This document shows, in pieces, positions 10,227 through 21,764 of a DNA stretch of 64,000 bases. The notes under the pieces are model-generated. The model saw only the letters and a program-made list of their open reading frames with translations, was not told where the DNA came from and searched no databases. Every line of letters starts with the position of its first letter. Position 1 is the first letter of the stretch. Origin of the DNA: Chamaea fasciata. Its lineage: Eukaryota > Chordata > Aves > Passeriformes > Sylviidae. The DNA lies in the NCBI GenBank assembly GCA_029207755.1, contig JARCOQ010000002.1, positions 92,231,087 through 92,295,086 on the forward strand, given 5' to 3'. The translations under genes and the position numbers were made by a program.

Positions 10227-13200
10227 ATATGTGATATGTTTCCATAGGCCACATATAGATGGAACAAAGAAAACGTGCCAGAGGTCTCCAACTGTTCTGA
10301 CCTTACTTAGTGGCTCTTGGTTCTCTGCCACTATATCCTAATGTAAAATTTGCTAGTTTTTCCCACTGTGCCCAGTTTAAGAATTCATGGGGAATGTGCC
10401 CTCCCTCTTAAACTTATTCTTTGTGGTTCGGAACTTGTACTGTTTTCTCTGGATTTTCAGAGATCTTTCATGTTATATAGAGACTGCAAGTTATATACAG
10501 TTACTAAGATAAATACATATCCAATGCAGCTTTGTCTCCAGAAAAGCTATTTTCAGCTTTTACCAAATAAACATTCCCCTCCATGACAGTTCCTGCGCCC
10601 TAGATACTTATATGACCTTTTTCGCATGGTTTATGAGTGGGTCATTATCTGATACCTTTCCTTGTCTTTATTTAGCCTTACAATAGCCTATCAGTGTGAA
10701 AATTACTATCTTCCATCCAGAAGGAATGCCACAGCAGGCTTGTCTGTATTTTTTAAGGTCTGCATAGCATAACTCCCCTAACCATTACTTTCCTCTCCCA
10801 CTCCCAGAGGAAGTTGTTCACAGTGGCAAAAGGATTCTTCTGCAAGGGTAGGTTTAACAGCCCCCTCCAAATGCGAGGCACTCTATCTTTGCTAAAGAAA
10901 GTTTTCCTGGTATAATTACTTTTCTGTTAGAGCATTTCACTGAATAGCCACGCCAGTGAAGCACAGTTCTATCACTCTTTGTTCCAAACCAGTAAAGTTA
11001 AACTGGAAAAGCTTCTAAGTGGACAAACAGCAAAGTCAGGGAGACTTGTATGTGGATGTTAAGAAAGGGCATGCAAAAATACAGGGCTGTTTCTTTGGGT
11101 ACAAACGATATTTGCTTTGTGTTCTAAAGCAAAGCTGAGTTGTTGCTGTCAGCCTTTATCAGATGCTACTGACAGGAACTTGGGAGATGTGATAATTTTT
11201 TGAGAAATAGCTGGAGAACTCCACAGTGACAGGAAGGGGGAGAATTACACTTGTATTCAATTTGTTCCCACCACCTATAAGGACGGGTCTATGAAAAAAA
11301 TTGCTCTTGTTTGTGCCAAAGTTTCATCTAAAATGGAAGCAGTTCTTTTGCTCCAGGTGCTCTCTAGGAGCAGACTGCTCTACAAGGTCACAATATAGGG
11401 ATCACAGACCCTGCAATAAATGGTAAATGGTAAATATTTCTTTACATGAAATATGATAGTCTCAGACCCAATGCTATGCTTTCTAGCCTCTGTATATGAA
11501 GACATTGTACCATAATATGAAGTGGAATCAGAAAGCCTAAGTAGGGTGCGAAATCAGTACCAGCCTCATGTCATTTAACAAAAAATATTAGGCACAGGGG
11601 CTTAAAGGAATTTAGGTCATCTGACTCAGAGACTCAGTTCACTGAGTCTGTCATAAATGCTGCCTTTTAAATACCCTGTTTTGGAGAAGAGCTTTGGTGT
11701 GTAACAGAAATGACTTGATTTCTAATAATAGTCAATTAGAAGTTCTCTGTAATTGTATTTGGAAATGCAATGTAAGTGATTCTGCTGGAAGAAGTTAATT
11801 TATCTTAATTTTCCTATGATTTCTAAAAATAGATTTGAATTAAATGTCATGTACCTTTGGAACGTGTATGTTTGGTAACTAACAAACTCACTTTGTCACT
11901 GTTTATGATCTCAAAATTCTTTCCATGGAAACTATTAAAAGATCACTACTATCATCAAGCAGCAATGAATGCTGTTCATATTTTAGAGAGTCGTTAGGGA
12001 TAGGACAATCCTAAGGCCTTAAAGTCCATTTGTGTCTTCAGCAGGGGAGGGATGTATAGTACTCTTTTTTGTGTATATATGGTATGATGTGTTCATAGAC
12101 AGACATTTTTGGTTTGAAGATTCTAAGTCATGCATACTACCTCTTATAGAAAGCTATTTGTCAGTCAGAAACTTTGCTGGGTTCCCAAACAACATCTTCA
12201 TAAATAGCATATTTTTAAATGAAGGCAAAACCTGTAAGGTACATACAGTCTCAGTTTCCATTAGCACCTTTTAAGGGTATCCATACCCTTGCAGAACTCA
12301 GGTGTTCACTGAAAGCAAGATTCTGAATTATCTCCTCTAAGAACACAGAGATCTTAAGGTGAATGTACATGTACTTCCACTGCACTGTCAAGACAGTTTA
12401 AAGAACTACTCAAACAAACATTTGGTGCAGGACTCATTCATTGATGTAAGCTGATGAAAGCTGTCCCTGAGAAAAGGCCAGATATTTACTCAAAACCAAA
12501 TTGAAAAGAAATACACAAACCCACAATATTTTTTTCAATAGTTCTCTGTGTGAGGGCATTTCCCCTATTTCATTCACAGCATTTATACTTCCAGAACAGA
12601 GTATTCCATAGCATAAGATTTCACTAGTATACTGGAAACGAGAATGGTTTAAAAAGATTCATTGTATATGCATGATTATATGTATAATACAGCTAATGAG
12701 CCTAACTTAAACTGTTGCTGAAGAACTGCCATTGATTTATAGGACAGCACTAGGATTAAAGGAGAAAACGTCCATAGAGAACACGTATGGATGCAGATAT
12801 AAATCATAGCAGAAGATTAACTTCCATCAGTCAAGGCATTTGTTCACACTTTTCTACTATTAATCTGCTAGCAGGTTTTCACATTAGCTGAAACTCTTCT
12901 CTAGCATTTGAGAAGATTTAATTGGAATGAGGAAGCAAACTGAATTTCAAGATCTGTCTTAAAGCAAAAAATATAAACACAGGAATGGATTTGAGATGAC
13001 AAGTTGGACATTTTACTCAAAGTTGAAACTGAGAAAACGGATGAACAAAGGTGTCTAAAACCTTGATTTGTTAATCTAATGAAAAGATAGATGTTAATAC
13101 TTGCAGTTGTCTGCTAATACAGACCCTCAATAATATTAGTTGGCAAGTATAATAGATTTATAAATAGGTATGATGTAACATTCACCTTAGGATGTCAGAG

Positions 13201-13265
13201 TACCTCAGCTAGTTATAACAAAAAATGTGCAAATTTCTTATTTTTTCTCTCCTGATGTCCTCTTT
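10227..13265. other. Unassigned AT-rich DNA
   Basis: About 3 kb without a recognised repeat or gene. Two overlapping opposite-strand frames near 10104-10341 and one at 10350-10586 are unsupported. The end of the interval is a pyrimidine-rich stretch leading into the C run at 13266. Confidence 0.45.
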
Positions 13266-13281
13266 CCCCCCCCCCCCCCCC
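13266..13281. repeat. C16 homopolymer with splice-acceptor-like context
   Basis: Sixteen consecutive C residues preceded by about 25 bases rich in T and C and followed immediately by AG. On the plus strand this resembles a polypyrimidine tract plus CAG acceptor. The DNA after it (ATATTT-rich, stop codons in all frames) does not look like a coding exon. It could serve as an acceptor for a non-coding transcript, or be a plain homopolymer. Confidence 0.9.
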
Positions 13282-13296
13282 AGTATTTCACTAGTT

Positions 13297-13339
13297 TCTA
13301 ATAAAATATATTTCTTTTAAAATATCTAATAAAATATAT
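13297..13339. repeat. Short imperfect tandem duplication, 28-bp period
   Basis: The 15-mer tctaataaaatatat occurs twice, starting at about 13297 and 13325, inside a 28-bp unit that differs at several positions. It is a two-copy local duplication with no obvious function. Each copy contains AATAAA, but no transcript end is implied. Confidence 0.75.
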
Positions 13340-14245
13340 CCCTTTTTAAATAAACCTTCAGAGGTGTTTGAATTGTCCATATGTAGCATTTCAGTTTGCA
13401 AATCTGAGTGCCCCTGAGGTATGGCTAGTTTACTGAAGATCAACTTATCTTAGCAATTTAACCTCTTTAATGTTTCTTACACATGCCATCTTTGAATTGA
13501 AGCAAGTGACAATAAAAAGCTGTGTGTCCCATTCATATACACGTCTGTACAAGAAAGCTTAAGGTGAAAATTTTTTATATATCCTAAATGATAGCCATTA
13601 AGTTCTATATAGTCTGATACAGAAGTGTGTGGCGCTGTTTTGTGAAAGCAAAGTGCCTATCTGAACTACCTTCTTTGCTACACAGACAAAACTAGAACAG
13701 GAGCACCTTGTTTGCTTGTTGCAAACATACCTTCAGAAGCCCTCGGGTTCCACAAATTACTAGGTTTTCTGTGGTATATAATCATTGGATGGCACAGTTT
13801 TATTGATAATGTACTGTCAACCTCATGAAAATATTTTTTTTCATTTTTTCGGTGCTGACTATAACTTCCCAGTTATTTTTATTTTGTGTCCTGCTATTTG
13901 TTTTCTTGCAGGCTTCCAAACATCTTTACAACAGCAGTATATGTGCTCTTGAGAAAATAATTTATATATGTGGTATTTTTCAGATAGAGGTGGCCACACA
14001 GGTTTTCCCAACTTTTTGAATAGTCTTACAGAACCAGAAAGGGTGCAGGACATCTTGGATTTTGGGGAATGATTGGAAGCCAGGTGACAAAAATGGGTGT
14101 GTTCTCTGTTAGGAGTTACTGTAATACTGAGTATTTAGTGGTATTTACCCTCTTCACATTGTATTAACTTTTGTATCCACTGGCTGGTTTTATCAGATTT
14201 GGCACAGAGATTAAGATCTTGAAACGTTTTTCCAGAAGTCTCATA
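13340..14245. other. Unassigned AT-rich DNA
   Basis: About 900 bp. Overlapping opposite-strand frames near 13825-14053 are unsupported. No repeat family recognised. Confidence 0.45.
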
Positions 14246-14340
14246 AAAACAAACAAACAAACAAACAAACAAACAAACAAAGCCCCCCCCCCCCCCCAAA
14301 AAAAACCAAAACCCCAAACAACAACAACAAAACCAAACCA
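14246..14340. repeat. (AAAC)n, C15 and A/C low-complexity cluster
   Basis: About nine AAAC units (14246-14281) run into 15 consecutive C residues (14283-14297), then an A run, then irregular A/C-rich DNA including three ACA trinucleotide-type units. Composition resembles the larger A/C tract at 3276-3560. A minus-strand frame with FVCLFVCLFVC wording is the translation of this tract. Confidence 0.92.
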
Positions 14341-16494
14341 AATTTGAAGAGAGATACCCTACATCTGATAGTAACTTAATAGCATACACTTTCTTTTAGG
14401 ATCTTGCAACGTGTTTTTCCACCAGTCACTGTCTCAGACCACAGTCAATGACGATCTGAGATGGTAGTCACCTGCCTAAATATAGACATCCTATGCCACA
14501 TGAGATGCCCTAATGCATTTCTCCTAGCCTTCAGCTGCCACTTCAGAAGGCCAGTGAGCCCTTATCTTAACACAAGGATGGTTCAAATACTTTATGAATT
14601 ACAAACAGCAGCTGGATCAAGCTCTGGATCTTCACTGATTATAGTGGGCTCTTCAGTCCTAAGTCTGCCTGAATTTGTAATAAATCTCAGCCCAGATGGG
14701 GGATACCATTGCCTACTGTCAATGACATTGCAAACACTGCCTACTTTCTTCTGCTCTAGAAGGATGTAAGTCCTATAAATCCTGTCAGCTGGTTCTGTTC
14801 CATTTCATTTGGCTTCTTGACTAAAAGAAAGCTCCAATGTAATTTCATGTAACCCATAACTGGACGAAGAGTTATAAATGTCCCAGCTCTGAAGAAAGTG
14901 CCAATAAAAGGTTTTAACCAAAAGTGAGGATCCCATGCAGAGGGTTCTGAGACTTGCCAATCCCAGAGCTCATTAACCAGCTTCTCTCATGTAAGGTGAG
15001 ATTCTAAAGCCAGAGCAAAGCCACTGCAGAAAGCCACAGTATCCCAAAGTGATCCCTTTTAAAAAAAAATAGGAGTAAAATAAAAAGGCAAAGAGTAAGC
15101 TGGTAGTTAGCAAGGATGAAGAAATATTTAATTATAGTCTTGACCATCACCCTGTCTTCAGGATTAATTTATTTGAGCCTTCGTCTTCCATTTCCCCCCA
15201 AACTCACTGACTGAAGTGCACATTCAGATTACTCAGCCAGAACAATCAACATGTGATGGGCAGTGACATTCTTCCGGGCTGGGACTTTCCATTTAAATTT
15301 GCCCTTCAAAGCAAGTTCCCAACTCTTACAAATAGCTATGGGGTTGCTCTTTTAGCAGCTATTGAGAAGAAACTTCAACAGCTCCAGGGCTGTGCAGAGG
15401 GCTGGCTGTCTTCGTTAAATCGAACTGGCCAGTAGCAAGTGCAATCCTCTGCCTTTTGCTAGAGGTTTATGAAGACTTGCCTCTAGTGGGTACCAGCCCC
15501 CTCCTGACTGCCTTGGCTTTAACCTTCTCCTCTCCAGGCCTGATTCTCACCTTGATTTTGAGCTGAAAGCCCTACTCCTGAACTGCCTCCTCACAGCCAT
15601 TCCTTCAGATGTGGCTGCTATTTCTTGATAGAATACCCAGTGCAAGGGGAGGTAGTGGGTGATTAATTTGCTTAATTGGCAATCAAACAGACTGCCTTAC
15701 TGGCAGCTGCATTTTAATTTTGTAGGAACAGTCAATATGGACCTTGTTGAAATCTCTCTGGTGTGTCTCTCCAGAGTTGACAGAGCTGTTGATTGAACTT
15801 TGTGTGACACTGGCATTTCCCTTCAAGCTAATTTTCAATTGTTGCCAAGCGAAAGGAAATTATTTCAATGGTTTTGTGGGAAAAGAAAGTACTGGCATAT
15901 GACCTTCTGCTTCTAGCCTGATTTCCTTCATTAGTGTCTCCTAAGTGACAGGCACAGTGACAGTTATGGGGACATTCATGCTTTGGGACAGACTGTTGTT
16001 CCAAGGTGTGTGTTTTGCTGTGGCCAGAGCAGTCTGCATATGTGGGAAATGGGACAAATGAGGGAACATCTAATTTCTGTATCCTGCCAAAGAGCAGAAA
16101 AAAATAGGCTCCTTATGGCAATATCTGAACAGCCTTAATTTTTCACATGCCCCCATGACCTTGTAAGTGTACATGTAGTCTTGAAAGTGCACCAGAGAGA
16201 GCCCCCACACAGATGTCTTCACCTATAAGAAGTCAGATTAGACTTCCCTGAAAGTCAGGAGAGTAAATGGATGCTTTGCAGATGTGATTAATTTGACTAA
16301 TTTAAAATATACCTTTTAAAAATGAGATTAATGTGTCCTTAGAAATACCTATTTTTCTTTATTAGCTGTGAAAGGTGATGACTAACTCAGACATTGATGT
16401 TTCCATCACAGATGTCTTTGGCCAGATGAATGCTACTCACATTGGTTTACAAATGTAAATGAGTGTTTTTTGAGTGTCTTGGTAGCTACTGAAA
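14341..16494. other. Unassigned DNA
   Basis: About 2.15 kb with slightly higher GC near 15250-15620. Frames at 14461-14769 and 15253-15435 have no recognised similarity. No repeat family recognised. Confidence 0.45.
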
Positions 16495-16745
16495 TATGGG
16501 ACAGGACTATAAGCAATGGGCTCCGCCTAAAACTCAGGACATTCCTGCTGAACATTTGGAAACCCTTTTTCTCTGTGAGGATGACCAAGTATGGCACAGG
16601 TTGCCCAGGGAGATTGTGAAGTTCCTGTCCTTAGAAATATGCAAAAGCCATCTGGACATGGTCCTCAGCAATGGGGTCTTGGTGGCCCTGCTTGAGTGCT
16701 GGGTTAGAAAGGTGCCTTCCAACCTCAGTCTGGGCCATTCTGAGA
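16495..16745 (+). mobile_element. CR1 LINE 3' fragment
   Basis: A 250-bp CR1 tail in sense orientation. Recognisable blocks are 'aagcaatgggctc', 'ctctgtgaggatgaccaag', 'aggttgcccagggagattg', 'catctggacatggtcctcag', 'ggccctgcttgag' and 'ccttccaacctcagtc', ending near 'gccattctg'. It is missing its upstream part and has a degenerate terminal repeat. An accidental frame at 16496-16813 translates part of the ORF2 C-terminus (HRLPREIVKFLSLEI) before running into UTR. Old and inactive. Confidence 0.87.
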
Positions 16746-19378
16746 ACTGCCTGTTCAGGCATCCCAGTTGCCTTTGTAAATCTAGTATGAATGATTCTCA
16801 GTTCTACTGGTGAGAACCTGTAAAAGAAAAACTAGAATAAAACCAATATTGGTCTGAATAAATCAGTAGCAAAAATCTGTGTTATTGTGTAGCCAGATTT
16901 TCCTTATTTCTTCTCAGAAGAAAAAGAAAAAAAAAAGCAGAGCAGCTGAAAAGGTCAAGCCTTCTGATTTTTCCTATTTTAGTGAATTAGTACCCCTAAG
17001 TGACCTTGATTGGCACTTTATGAACATTAAAAGCCTTGATAGTCTTTACTAATTGCCATGCTTCTCCACTCTGGGAATACTGCCGACCCATATCTTCCTT
17101 TATTAATTTATATATTTATTATAGTGGTTTTCCTTACACTATAATGTAGGGATAACATTCATCAAACTCTCAGGGGATCACCTTTTGAGAATAATTTTTC
17201 ACACTGAGAAAAGACTGTTCTGTGCCAGACACTGGATTTTCTGGCTTTGCTGAGAAAATGCTGCAGGGGAGGTGGGCATGAGGAGGGAAGGGGTACCTAG
17301 CATTCATCTAAAAAAAAAAAAAAAGCCAAACCAACAACTTCTGAAGACATTTTGTTTTAATCATTGTATATGAGTAAGGTTAGTTCAGTATGTAATAACA
17401 GGCTGTCTTGACAACAAAAGGCTGAATCAACACAGAACATGATTGGAATTATGCATGTCAATTATAATGAATCTCATTATGCAACACGAGAATCTAATTC
17501 TATTGTAAAAGTCTGCAGTCTGCAGTTTTAAGTCTCATGTCAATGCTGAAAAATAACTGCCCTCTCATCCACCTCATAGCCATAAAGAATAAATATAAAC
17601 CTAATTTCTGCAGATTTTTAATATGTAAATTTCCTTGGGGTAAGGGAAAAGAGATTTCTCTTCTTTTAATAAAAAACTGTCCAGGTCTTAAAGCAATCCA
17701 TCATGTCCATGGCTTCTTTGGTTTTAACTTTTTCCTGTCCACAGGAAAAACTGGTGTTTGAAAGCTCTTTCCTTGTCTCAAACTATAAATCAAGAATGAC
17801 AATTTCTCATATTGTACCAACTCAGTAATGTGTTTATCAAAATAAAATAATTATACAGCTACTAGTGATTAGGGTCTAATTTCTAGCAAGAAAGTTACAG
17901 CAACAAATGTGTTTAGCAGCACCTTTATGGAATTACTGGGTAGCAGGGATGTTGTTCTGGACTTTGTTGCAATTTGCTCTTTTCCTCATTATTTATTGCA
18001 TGTATTTTGACACTTGCAGTTGAAATGTCTTGCTTTGGGAGTTTATTTTGCTGCAATAAATACAAAGGTGGATTCTCCTTTGAGAACACGTGATTGGAAC
18101 ACTGCTTGAGCTCTTATGTACCTTCCCATAATTCATTTATAAATAGTGGATAACTTCAGCTGGAAGCAGGTATGTAACAGGCATTTTTATTTGCTGAAAG
18201 AAAACACTGTTGTGACACTACGTGATTCCAGAGGAGTGGGAAATGTCAGCAAATAGTAGTCAGAATTCAACACTAAAGAGTCTTCAAATTACCATGCAGA
18301 GTGGTTGGGTGAGCTCATTACTGTGGGGAAGAGACCTCTGCATCCCCTGCATTGAAGCTGGCCTGTGGCCATCAAAAAACACTTTGCAGGATTCAGTAGA
18401 ACTAGTCAGTTATCTTGTGCTATTTTGTTATTTTCATTAGACATTATGACAAAGTGATGTAGTTGACAGCAAAGCTTATAGGCATTAGTACCTCTGCTCC
18501 AGTAGACAGGACTTTTGAATACAAAACAATCATCAGTTCTGGATGGCAGTTTGCTGTGAGAATTCATGGCTCAGGGATAGTTTACAAACAGACTCGTAAA
18601 ATATCCATTTGTAAATCCTGAAAACTGATTTTTTAAACTCATCATTTAAAACAAAATTGAAATTAGACATTGATTTCAAAAGAGTTGACCCAAATTTGCT
18701 TTGACCTCACATCTTACTTATAGGTCATGGTTATTTATTTTTCCTTTTAAAAGAAAGATGATAAATTTTCACAATCCTGAAAGAAAGCTACTGTTATTAG
18801 AGCTAAGACAGCTACTCAGTTTGTACAACATGCTGAATTTTCCTTGTTTAGAATTTCTAATAGCTTTCATTGGAAAAGTTTGATTCAGGTTTAGCAGCCT
18901 GAGAAAACTCCCTAAAGCTGGCTGTGAAATGAATATTACTTTCTGTCTTCTTTTGAAATCCAACTTTACACTTGTTCCAGCAGAATGTTACTGTAACTGT
19001 GAGCAGCATAAGAAATAGTAGACTTCACCAGAGAAAGGATTAAAGACAGCAATTTGACAAAAAAAAAGGAAGATTATTCTTAATTTCATAAAGAAAAGGT
19101 AGGTTATTCTTATGATTGTTCTTATTGTTACCATCATCTTTATTGGTACATTTGTCTGGAGCTAACTGAAAGACAAGAAAAAGAGGAGAAACCAGTATCC
19201 AAGACTAGATGCTTTGCAGGCTTGGCGGAAGACCTCCTATTGGATAAAGAAAGGGAAGAGGGGAATTTTCTAGAGGTTTTTCCAGAGGCATAAAAGGAAA
19301 GCAGGAAGATGGAATTCATTATTCATTATAGGCAGCTTCCAAATTAAAGCGAAGGTGCCTGGGTTTGTTGCGGAAACA
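16746..19378. other. Unassigned AT-rich DNA
   Basis: About 2.6 kb with normal complexity. Short A-rich runs occur near 16920 and 17310. No supported gene or repeat family. Confidence 0.45.
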
Positions 19379-19479
19379 GAATAAGGAAATAAGGAAATAA
19401 GGAAATAAGGAAATAAGGAAATAAGGAAATAAGGAAATAAGGAAATAAGGAAATAAGGAAATAAGGAAATAAGGAAATG
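19379..19479. repeat. (AATAAGGA)n minisatellite, about 12.5 units of 8 bp
   Basis: A perfect 8-bp repeat over about 100 bp, with no interruption until the final unit. Because 8 is not a multiple of 3, each strand and frame gives the same kind of 8-residue protein repeat, explaining the minus-strand frame reading FPYFLISL repeatedly. No spacers, so not a CRISPR array. Likely polymorphic in length. Confidence 0.97.
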
Positions 19480-19579
19480 GGAGGGATCTGGTATGTAGTG
19501 TTTATACACCACTATGGTGTGCATAGAGTACCTCAAAACTCAGGTGGATGATGTTCACACAGGAACTTGCACAACTGTT

Positions 19580-19776
19580 GTAGGAAACTATTTTTCACTA
19601 CAAGGGTGACCAAGCACCCAGGATGTCCTAAGAGGTTGTGGAGTACCCATCCTTGGAGATAATCAAAATCTGTTTGGACATGGTACTGGACTCTAGGGGG
19701 CCCTGTTTGAGCAGGGAGTTGTATCAGATAACTTCCAGAGGTCCTTTCTACCGTCAACCATTTTGTGATTCTCTCA
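19580..19776 (+). mobile_element. CR1 LINE 3' end, divergent
   Basis: A degraded CR1 tail in sense orientation. Recognisable are 'caagggtgaccaagcac', 'aagaggttgtggag', 'cccatccttggagataatc', 'tttggacatggtactgg', 'gggccctgtttgagcaggg', 'gaggtcctttctacc' and the tail 'ccattttgtgattctc'. About 200 bp of a 5'-truncated copy. Its substitution level looks higher than that of the fragments at 4385-4710 and 5030-5945. The exact 5' limit is uncertain by some tens of bases. Confidence 0.83.
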
Positions 19777-19941
19777 CCAAATCAGCCAAGAGCTCTTCCT
19801 AACTCAGCTGCTTCGGCTGTTTTTATTTATGTTTATGGGGATCATGTTCAGCATCCTGCCATTGGCTGTCTTCATGAAACTCAAGTTGAAAGAATCACTC
19901 CAAGTCTAGTTTTGCTTGGGGAATAGAGGCGGGTAACAGTA

Positions 19942-19943
<2 letters not shown>

Positions 19944-19986
<43 letters not shown>
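19944..19986. repeat. T43 homopolymer
   Basis: Forty-three consecutive T residues. CR1 does not leave poly(A) tails, so a long A/T run in a bird genome needs another explanation: a processed mRNA copy inserted on the minus strand, or plain homopolymer expansion. I found no recognisable coding remnant on the minus strand to its right (20000-20600). The length may be inaccurate if the sequence was assembled from reads with homopolymer error. Confidence 0.95.
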
Positions 19987-20691
19987 CCCTGATGCTATTA
20001 TCAACTTTATATTTTTGAGGTATCATTGGGTATGCAGTAGTGCACGTGCTTTCTTTCCTAAGCTTTTTTTTTTTTTCACTCTCTTCCCATGGGGAGCTGC
20101 TGAACTCAATGCTGCCTATCTGTCCGAAGTTTCACTCTCTGAACACTGCATCACTCTCTTTGAGTGCAGACATGGAAAAAATGAGCCACTCTGTTTACTG
20201 GGAATGTCATTAACAGACCCGTGGCACAGAGTGGGTGAGGACTTCACCTCACAGCTGGCACCAGTGTCTGATGCAGTCTGTTGCAGACCACAGTGAGTGT
20301 GATGGAGCCAGCAGCTGATGGGAGGGGCAGTCAAGCACAGCAGCAATCACTTCTTTTTTTCTCATGTTTTGTCTCTCAATGTAAAAGAAAAACAGAAATA
20401 TTAGAGACAGTCATCATGTCACAATTATTGCTAATACTCTGCAGGGCTAGAAAACTGATATGAGTTCAGTGGGCTTCTAGATGCAGTGCCAGAGACCTGC
20501 ATTAGCCAACACTGAAATCATGACATCTCCTAAAAGCAGGAGCATGGAGGAATATGAGAAAAAGAAGCTCCTTCTCGTCCATGTGCCAAGTAGGTTCATG
20601 CTTAAAGGTAACTAAGTGCTGAGATTCCTGAGCTGAGGTGACCTGAACATTGCCTCAAGACCTGGCTGGATGTGCCACCAAAGACTATCAC
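19987..20691. other. Unassigned DNA between poly-T and LTR
   Basis: About 700 bp with a second, shorter T run near 20066. Frames on both strands overlap one another and have no recognised similarity. Ends at the candidate target site of the LTR. Confidence 0.45.
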
Positions 20692-21764
20692 TGTGTGCTG
20701 GGTTTGCATGGCCAGCTTTGGTAGCAGGGTGGGAGCTACAGGGGTGGCATCTGTGACATGCTGCCAGAAGCTTCTTCCATGTCCAGCAGAACCAATCCCT
20801 GACAGCACCAAAGACAGATGTACTGCTGGCTGAGGCTGGGCCAGTTAGAAATGGTAGTAACACCTCTGCAATAACAGATTAAAGAAGAAGGAAAATTAAA
20901 AATTATTGCACAGATTTAATTGTGGCCAGAGAAAAGCAAGGTGAGAGGAACAACTCTGCAGACACCAAGGTCAATGGAGAAGGGGGTGGAAGTGCTTTAG
21001 GTGCTGGAGCTGGGATTCCCCCACAGTTTGTGGGGAGACCATGGTAAGGCAGGTGCACCTTCAGCCCATGGAGGTCCAGGGGGATGCAGAGATCCACCTG
21101 CAGTCCATGGAGAAGACCCACACCAAAGCAGGTGGATGCCTGAGAGGAGGCTCTGAACTCATCAGAGGCCCAAGGAGAAAGGTGCCCTTGCTGGAGCGAC
21201 TTGTCCTTGGATGACTGCACCCCATGGAAGAGTGACCCACACTGCAGCAGTTTGGAGAGGACTGTTGCTTGTGGAAGGGACTCACGCTGGAGAAGTTCAC
21301 AGAGAGCTGTTGCTCATGGGATGGACTCATATTAGAGAAGTTCATGGAGAACTGTCTCCTGTGGGAGGGACCCCACAGTGGAGCAGGGGAATGACTCCTG
21401 TCCCTGGGCAGTGGGAGAAGCCACGGGTGAGGAACTGACCATAACTCACATTCCCAGTCTCCTTGAACCATTGCGGGAGGAGATAGAGCTGGCAAGAAGG
21501 GAGGGGAGGAGAGGTGGGAGGTGCTTTTAATGTTTTATTTTTCTGTCCTTATCCTGCTCTGATCTCAGTCATAATAAATTCAATTAATATCTCTAATTCT
21601 AGCCTATTTAGCCTGTGACAGTGTTTGGTAAGTGATTTCTCCCAGTCCTTATCTCAACTTGTGAACACTTATGTTTTCTCTCCCCTGTCCACCTGCAGAG
21701 GGGACTGAGAGAGTAGCTTTGGTGCATGTCTTGCAGCCAGCCAGTAGCAACCCACTATACTGCA
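20692..21764 (+). mobile_element. Solo LTR of an avian ERVL-like endogenous retrovirus
   Basis: About 1.07 kb with LTR structure and no adjoining gag, pol or env. It opens with tgtgtgctgggtttgcatgg and closes with 'gccagccagtagcaaccc' then actatactgca, both close to a widespread avian ERVL-type LTR. A poly(A) signal AATAAA lies at 21573-21578, placing U3 on the left and giving plus orientation. Flanking copies of tcac (20688-20691 and 21765-21768) make a 4-bp target duplication if the LTR ends in CA at 21764; a 5-bp reading (atcac) is possible with a one-base shift. Three tandem 45-bp units sit inside U3. The retroviral interior was probably lost by recombination between two LTRs. Frames on the minus strand at 20602-21495 are artefacts. 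Confidence 0.82.
21263..21397 (+). repeat. Three tandem 45-bp units inside the LTR U3
   Basis: Units begin at 21263, 21308 and 21353, each starting tgttgct or tgtctcc and continuing with gtgg-a-ggac and ggagaagttca or a variant. A weaker partial unit precedes them. Spacing is exactly 45 bp for the first two. In LTRs such arrays usually lie in U3 and can carry repeated enhancer sites; here that role is inference. Confidence 0.8.

Noticed and set aside
19379..19479. Regular repeats as a possible CRISPR array
   Set aside because: Units of 8 bp are contiguous with no spacers, in vertebrate DNA with no cas genes.
19944..20691. Processed pseudogene behind the T43 run
   Set aside because: No recognisable coding remnant on the minus strand and no clear target duplication.
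20602..21495. Minus-strand frames of 69-144 codons as genes
   Set aside because: They lie inside the solo LTR, and their internal repeats translate the 45-bp units of U3.
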